Part shown: positions 59,824 to 64,000 of the stretch, one piece after another
Numbering within the stretch: the stretch's first letter is position 1
Layout of the letters: each line of letters opens with the position of its first letter
NCBI RefSeq assembly: GCF_049056525.1
Contig: NZ_JBHUPT010000030.1
Coordinates: 1 to 64,000, forward strand
Source: Leisingera coralii
GTDB lineage: Bacteria; Pseudomonadota; Alphaproteobacteria; Rhodobacterales; Rhodobacteraceae
Direction of reading: 5' to 3'
DNA: 64,000 nt
Translations under genes and position numbers: made by a program
Notes under the pieces: model-generated
What the model saw: the letters and a program-made list of their open reading frames with translations, nothing else
Databases searched by the model: none
What the model was told of the DNA's origin: nothing

Positions 59824-59850
59824 AAAAAGCCCCGGATGTTTCCATCCGGG
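59824..59850 (-). terminator. Intrinsic terminator of the nqr operon
   Basis: Read leftward: CCCGGATG, loop GAAA, CATCCGGG, then GCTTTTTCG. A perfect 8-base stem with a T-run, 30 bases after the nqrF stop. A smaller T-rich run on the other side could also serve the opposite strand. Confidence 0.85.
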
Positions 59851-59879
59851 ACTTTTGATTTTCCGCTTTGCGCTCCGGC

Positions 59880-61103
59880 TCAGCCGCCGAAGTCGTCGAG
59901 CATGATGTCCTCGCGGTCCACGCCCAGATCCAGCAGCATGTTGATCACCGACTGGTTCATGATTGGCGGGCCGCACATGTAGAATTCGCAGTCTTCCGGC
60001 GCCGGGTGGTTCTTGAGGTATTCCTCATAGAGAACGTTGTGGATGAAGCCGGTGTAGCCTTTCCAGTCATCCTCCGGCTGCGCGTCGGACAGGGCGACGT
60101 GCCATTCGAAGTTGTCGAACTCCTCGGCCAGCTGGTCGAAGTCCTCGACAAAGAACATCTCCTTCTTCGAGCGCGCGCCGTACCAGAAGCTGATCTTGCG
60201 GTCGCGGTTCTGCAGGCGCTTCAGCTGATCGAAGATATGGGAGCGCATCGGCGCCATGCCGGCACCGCCGCCGATGAAGACCATTTCCTTCTGGGTGTCG
60301 CGGGCGAAGAACTCGCCGAACGGGCCCGAGATGGTGACTTCATCACCCGGCTTCAGGTTGAAGATGTAGGACGACATCTTGCCTGCCGGAATATCGGTGG
60401 AGCCCGGCGGCGGCGAGGCGACGCGGACGTTCAGCATGATGATGCCCTTTTCGTCCGGGTAGTTCGCCATCGAATAGGCGCGCTCGACCGGCTCGTCCAC
60501 GACGGATTTGTACTGCCACAGATTGAAGCGGTCCCAATCCTCGCGGTACTCCTCCTGGATGTCGAAGTCGGTGTAGGACAGCTGGTGGGCAGGCGCCTCG
60601 ATCTGGATGTAGCCGCCAGCGCGGAAGTTCACATCCTCGCCTTCGGGCAGTTCCAGCACCAGCGCCTTGATGAAGGTCGCGACGTTATCGTTCGACCGCA
60701 CCTTGCAGCGCCATTTCTTGACGCCAAAGACCTCTTCGGGGACTTCGACTTCCATGTCCTGCTTGACCGAAACCTGACAGGACAGGCGGTCGCCGCAGGC
60801 GGCTTCGCGCTTGGTGATGTGGCTTTCCTCGGTCGGCAGGATCGAGCCGCCGCCGGAGTGCACCCGCACCCGGCACTGGGCACAGGTGCCGCCGCCGCCG
60901 CAGGCGGAGGGGACGAACAGCTTCTCAGCCGCCAGCGTCTGCAGCAGCTTGCCGCCCGCAGGCACCGAGATGGTTTTTTCACCGTTGATGGTGATGTTGA
61001 CGTTGCCGGTGGAGACCAGGCGGGAGCGGGCGGCCAGAATGACGGCCACCAGCGCCAGCACGATCACCGTGAACAGGACAACGCCGAGCGTGAAAGTTTC
61101 CAT
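59880..61103 (-). CDS. nqrF: Na+-NQR subunit F (NADH dehydrogenase)
   Basis: The 407-residue electron-entry subunit of the sodium-pumping NADH:ubiquinone oxidoreductase. One N-terminal helix (FTLGVVLFTVIVLALVAVIL) anchors a [2Fe-2S] ferredoxin domain with Cys68, Cys74, Cys77 and Cys109. An FAD/NADH domain follows (RAYSMANYPDEKG, FIGGGAGMAPMRS, FYMCGPPIMN) and the C-terminus LDDFGG is typical. Last gene of the leftward operon; a terminator follows. Confidence 0.97.
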   Translation of the reverse strand: METFTLGVVLFTVIVLALVAVILAARSRLVSTGNVNITINGEKTISVPAGGKLLQTLAAEKLFVPSACGGGGTCAQCRVRVHSGGGSILPTEESHITKREAACGDRLSCQVSVKQDMEVEVPEEVFGVKKWRCKVRSNDNVATFIKALVLELPEGEDVNFRAGGYIQIEAPAHQLSYTDFDIQEEYREDWDRFNLWQYKSVVDEPVERAYSMANYPDEKGIIMLNVRVASPPPGSTDIPAGKMSSYIFNLKPGDEVTISGPFGEFFARDTQKEMVFIGGGAGMAPMRSHIFDQLKRLQNRDRKISFWYGARSKKEMFFVEDFDQLAEEFDNFEWHVALSDAQPEDDWKGYTGFIHNVLYEEYLKNHPAPEDCEFYMCGPPIMNQSVINMLLDLGVDREDIMLDDFGG

Positions 61104-61119
61104 GTTTCCGCGCTCTCCC

Positions 61120-61728
61120 TTACAGTTTGACGCCGCTGAAGGACATGAAGGCCAGCGCCATCAGACCCGCGGTGATAAAGGTGATGCCCAGGCCCTGCAG
61201 GCCATCCGGCACGTCGGAATATTTCAGCTTCTCGCGCACGCCCGCCATCGCGGTGATCGCCAGCGCCCAGCCGAAGCCGGAGGAGAGGCCGTAAGTTGTT
61301 GCTTCCGCAAAGTTGTAGTCGCGTTCCACCATGAACAGCGAGCCGCCGAGGATCGCGCAGTTCACCGTGATCAGCGGCAGGAAGATCCCCAGCGCGTTGT
61401 AGAGCGGCGGGAAATACTTATCGAGGATCATCTCCAGGATCTGCACCATCGCCGCGATCACCCCGATATAGGAGATCAGGCCGAGGAAGGTCAGGTCCAC
61501 ATCCGGGAAGCCCGCCCAGGCCAGCGCGCCCGGCTTCAGGAGGTAGGTCAGCAGCAGGTTGTTGGCAGGCACGGTGATCGCCTGCACCAGCATCACCGAA
61601 ATCCCCAGACCCAGCGCGGTGGAGATCTTCTTGGACACCGCGATGAAGGTGCACATGCCCAGGAAGAAGGAGAGCGCAAGGTTCTCGACAAAGATGGCCT
61701 TAACGGCGAGTGAAATCAGCCCTTCCAT
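61120..61728 (-). CDS. nqrE: Na+-NQR subunit E
   Basis: A 202-residue membrane subunit with six helices, homologous to NqrD in inverted topology. Conserved pieces include FVENLALSFFLGMCTFIAVS and GSLFMVERDYNFAEATTYGL. A Cys in LGMCTF takes part in the membrane iron cluster of the complex. The ATG shares one base with the nqrD stop (TGATG). Confidence 0.97.
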   Translation of the reverse strand: MEGLISLAVKAIFVENLALSFFLGMCTFIAVSKKISTALGLGISVMLVQAITVPANNLLLTYLLKPGALAWAGFPDVDLTFLGLISYIGVIAAMVQILEMILDKYFPPLYNALGIFLPLITVNCAILGGSLFMVERDYNFAEATTYGLSSGFGWALAITAMAGVREKLKYSDVPDGLQGLGITFITAGLMALAFMSFSGVKL

Positions 61729-62381
61729 CAGTGCGCCTCCACGGTTTGGATTTTGTATTCACGCTCTTCCACCTGGTTCGGCTTCCAGGTGCGGAACCCC
61801 CAGATCAGCAGGCCGATCACGAAGAACGCCGAGGGCGGCAGCAGCAGCAGGCCGTTCGGGACATACCAGCCGCCGTTGTTCACGGTCTCCAGGATGGTGA
61901 TGCCGAACAGCGAGCCGGAGCCGAACAGCTCGCGGATGATGCCGACCAGCATCAGGATCAGGCCATAGCCCATGCCGTTGCCCAGGCCGTCGATGAAGGA
62001 CTCGACCGGCGGGTTCTTCATCGCGAACGCTTCGGCGCGGCCCATCACGATGCAGTTGGTGATGATCAGGCCGACGAAGACCGACAGGGTCTTGGAAATC
62101 TCAAAGGCATAGGCTTTGAGCACCTGGTCCACCAGGATCACCAGCGAGGCGATGATCACCATCTGCACGATGATCCGGATCGAGCCCGGGATCTGGTTGC
62201 GCAGGATCGAGATGAACATCGACGAGAACGCGGTCACAAAGGTCACCGCCAGGGTCATCACGAACGCCACCTGCAGCGAGGAGGTCACGGCCAGCGCCGA
62301 GCAGATGCCCAGCACCTGCAGGGTGATCGGGTTGTTGTCGACCAGCGGGTCGACCAGCATTTCCTTTCTGGTCTGCGCCAT
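61728..62381 (-). CDS. nqrD: Na+-NQR subunit D
   Basis: A 217-residue membrane subunit. LVDNNPITLQVLGICSALAV near the N-terminus holds the conserved Cys, and IITNCIVMGRAEAFAMKNPP the second one; both are paired with NqrE cysteines around the membrane cluster. One-base overlaps with both nqrC and nqrE show tight coupling. Confidence 0.97.
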   Translation of the reverse strand: MAQTRKEMLVDPLVDNNPITLQVLGICSALAVTSSLQVAFVMTLAVTFVTAFSSMFISILRNQIPGSIRIIVQMVIIASLVILVDQVLKAYAFEISKTLSVFVGLIITNCIVMGRAEAFAMKNPPVESFIDGLGNGMGYGLILMLVGIIRELFGSGSLFGITILETVNNGGWYVPNGLLLLPPSAFFVIGLLIWGFRTWKPNQVEEREYKIQTVEAH

Positions 62382-63184
62382 CAGATGTCTCCCGCTTGCA
62401 GGGCGTCAAGGAAAGGCCCGTAGCCTTCTTCGCCCATCCAGAATTTCACCAGGTTGTCCACGCCGACCGAAGTCAGCGTCGCGCCGGCCAGCGCATCGAT
62501 ATGGTGCTCCGGCCCGGCCGGGCCTTGGGTCTTGGCAACGCTGATCTGCAGCGCGCCGCTTTCGTCATGCAGCTTCTTGCCGCTCCACAGCGCTTTCCAG
62601 CGCGGGTTGTCCACCTCGGCGCCCAGGCCCGGGGTTTCGCCGTGCTGATAGAACTGCAAGCCATAGATGTCGTTGCCGTTCTCCTCCACCGCGATGAAGC
62701 CATAGAGGGTGGACCACAGGCCGTAGCCGTGGATCGGCAGGATCACCTTGTCCAGGTCGCCGTTTTCCTCGCGCAGCAGGTACACGGTCTTGTAGCGCGA
62801 CTGGCGGCCGATGCCGGCCGGATCGTTCTCCAGCTCGCGGCTCAGCTCCGGATCCTGCGCGGCGGCCAGATCGTCAAAGCTGGCGGCCTCGAACTGCTCG
62901 GTGAACTCGCCGGTTTCCAGATCCAGCACCTGCGGTTCGAACGCGGCAAAGGCTTCGGCGACATTCTGGCCCGGCTCATAGAGGCCGGCCACCTGCAGAA
63001 CGTTCAGCTGCTTGTCGCGCTTCTTGTTGGTTTCCTGCACCGGGCGCAGCGACACGGCGGCGGTGGACACGATCATCGAGGCCACCAGGCAGACGGCGAC
63101 GGCGATGAACACGGTCTTGCCAACCGAGTCCGGCGATGCGGCGAGGAAGCGGCCAATCAGGCCCTTGCTTTGGGGATCAGCCAT
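62381..63184 (-). CDS. nqrC: Na+-NQR subunit C (FMN-bearing)
   Basis: A 267-residue subunit with one N-terminal helix (KTVFIAVAVCLVASMIVSTA) and a periplasmic FMN domain. The flavinylation motif is DALAGAT with Thr236 as the attachment point; most relatives have Ser before Gly in this motif, here Ala. ApbE, which attaches the FMN, is not in the window. The start overlaps the nqrB stop by eight bases. Confidence 0.95.
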   Translation of the reverse strand: MADPQSKGLIGRFLAASPDSVGKTVFIAVAVCLVASMIVSTAAVSLRPVQETNKKRDKQLNVLQVAGLYEPGQNVAEAFAAFEPQVLDLETGEFTEQFEAASFDDLAAAQDPELSRELENDPAGIGRQSRYKTVYLLREENGDLDKVILPIHGYGLWSTLYGFIAVEENGNDIYGLQFYQHGETPGLGAEVDNPRWKALWSGKKLHDESGALQISVAKTQGPAGPEHHIDALAGATLTSVGVDNLVKFWMGEEGYGPFLDALQAGDI

Positions 63185-64000
63185 GGCGGCGCGCCCTCCG
63201 TTTGATGTTTGCCTGCACGACGAAGTAGTCGATCAGCGGTGCAAAGACGTTGCCGAACAGGATCGCCAGCATCATGCCTTCGGGGAAGGCCGGGTTCAGC
63301 ACCCGGATCAGCACCACCATCACCCCGATCAGCGCGCCATAGATCAGGCGGCCCATGTTGGTGTGGCTGGCCGAAACCGGCTCGGTCACCATGAACACCA
63401 GGCCAAAGGCATAGCCGCCCAGCACCAGGTGCCAGTACCAGGGCATCGCAAACATCGGGTTGGTGTCGGAGCCGATGAGGTTCAGCAGCATCGAGAAGGC
63501 AATCATGCCGCCCAGGCAGCCCACGATCAGGCGCCAGTTGGCAATCCTGGTGGCCAGCAGGAACACCAGGCCGATGGCGCAGGCCAGTGTCGAGGTCTCG
63601 CCAAAGCTGCCCTGAATGGTGCCATAGAAGGCATCCGACCATTCAATGCCCTTGGCGGCCAGCGCCTGCACGCCGTCGGCGGCGGAAACCCCCAGCGCGG
63701 TGGCGCCGGAGAAGCCGTCAACCGGGGTCCAGACGGAGTCGCCCGACATGTTGGCCGGGTAGGCGAAATACAGGAACGCACGGCCGGTCAGCGCCGGGTT
63801 CAGGAAGTTCTTGCCGGTGCCGCCAAAGACTTCCTTGCCGATCACCACGCCAAAGATGATGCCAAGCGCAACCTGCCACAGCGGCGCTGAGGCCGGCATG
63901 ATAAGGGCATAAAGCATCGAGGTGACCAGGAAGCCCTCGTTCACCTCATGGCCGCGGACGGTGGCAAAGATGACTTCGAAGATGCCGCCCGCAACCAGCG
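63177..64000 (-). CDS. nqrB: Na+-NQR subunit B, 5' part outside window
   Basis: The C-terminal two thirds of NqrB, a membrane subunit with riboflavin and covalent FMN. The frame is open to the right edge through GGIFEVIFATVRGHEVNEGF, so the start lies outside. The flavinylation motif VDGFSGATALG is complete. Other conserved parts are GKEVFGGTGKNFLNPALTGR and FAMPWYWHLVLGGYAFGLVF. nqrA should lie just beyond the window. Confidence 0.96.
   Translation of the reverse strand, partial: LVAGGIFEVIFATVRGHEVNEGFLVTSMLYALIMPASAPLWQVALGIIFGVVIGKEVFGGTGKNFLNPALTGRAFLYFAYPANMSGDSVWTPVDGFSGATALGVSAADGVQALAAKGIEWSDAFYGTIQGSFGETSTLACAIGLVFLLATRIANWRLIVGCLGGMIAFSMLLNLIGSDTNPMFAMPWYWHLVLGGYAFGLVFMVTEPVSASHTNMGRLIYGALIGVMVVLIRVLNPAFPEGMMLAILFGNVFAPLIDYFVVQANIKRRARRHG

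Noticed and set aside
1..64000. tRNA, rRNA and CRISPR arrays
   Set aside because: No cloverleaf with a TTCRANNC loop, no rRNA segments and no regularly spaced repeat-spacer array were seen while reading both strands by eye.

Overview
The window looks like a chromosomal or large-replicon segment of a marine alphaproteobacterium of the Roseobacter group (Rhodobacteraceae; Leisingera, Phaeobacter or Ruegeria type). This is inferred from the high GC content, the gene families (Na+-NQR, Hint/RTX secreted protein, TAXI solute-binding protein, cysteate-lyase-like PLP enzymes, MttB-like protein, MEMO-AMMECR1 fusion) and tightly packed operons with ATGA overlaps. No rRNA, tRNA, CRISPR array or integrase was seen. 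The window cuts two genes: an IS3-family transposase at the left edge and nqrB at the right edge.

Layout. 1-5100: IS3 transposase end, a large Orn/Lys/Arg decarboxylase with an operator-like inverted repeat in its promoter, then 1.5 kb of decayed insertion sequences (IS5-type C-terminus on the minus strand, IS110-type N-terminus on the plus strand). 5100-8973 (minus): a complete stressosome module rsbR-rsbS-rsbT-rsbX followed by a histidine kinase and a single-domain response regulator. The kinase N-terminus resembles the RsbT-binding domain of RsbU, so stress sensing is probably wired into a two-component relay. 9.4-17.6 kb: epimerase fragment, acyl-CoA synthetase, RNase Z-like hydrolase, a MEMO-AMMECR1 fusion divergent from its radical SAM partner, and an NfeD-slipin pair. 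17.8-21 kb: FAD monooxygenase-like gene convergent with a SARP/TolB/TPR regulator. 21.2-27.6 kb: a 1902-residue helical protein ending in an HEIGH zinc-peptidase domain, co-transcribed with a CpXC-domain protein; no function is known to me.

27.9-35.8 kb: a divergent catabolic regulon. Leftward: ACMSD-type amidohydrolase, small Rieske ferredoxin, BetB-like aldehyde dehydrogenase, YeiH-type sulfate/sulfite exporter. Rightward: LysR, ferredoxin-fused NADH reductase, BCCT transporter. A near-identical sequence element lies in front of both the leftward operon and the reductase. 36-38.5 kb: RTX repeat protein with a Hint domain. 38.7-42.5 kb: LysR, TauE/SafE exporter, PLP lyase and an orphan TAXI binding protein, suggesting sulfur or sulfonate release. 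42.8-51.9 kb: six overlapping or closely spaced genes (IPMDH-like, GMC oxidase, aldehyde dehydrogenase, sterol-desaturase family, MmgE/PrpD, MttB-like) divergent from a LysR, an uncharacterised catabolic pathway. 52.4-57.6 kb: polar amino-acid ABC transporter with a CuyA-like PLP lyase and LysR, a good candidate for L-cysteate uptake and desulfonation. 57.9-59.6 kb: agmatinase and RidA. 59.9-64 kb: nqrBCDEF.

Taken together the region pairs environmental sensing with scavenging of nitrogen- and sulfur-bearing small molecules. The best candidates for undescribed biology are the stressosome-to-kinase wiring, the giant HEIGH protein with its CpXC partner, and the two orphan catabolic operons at 27.9-35.8 and 42.8-51 kb.
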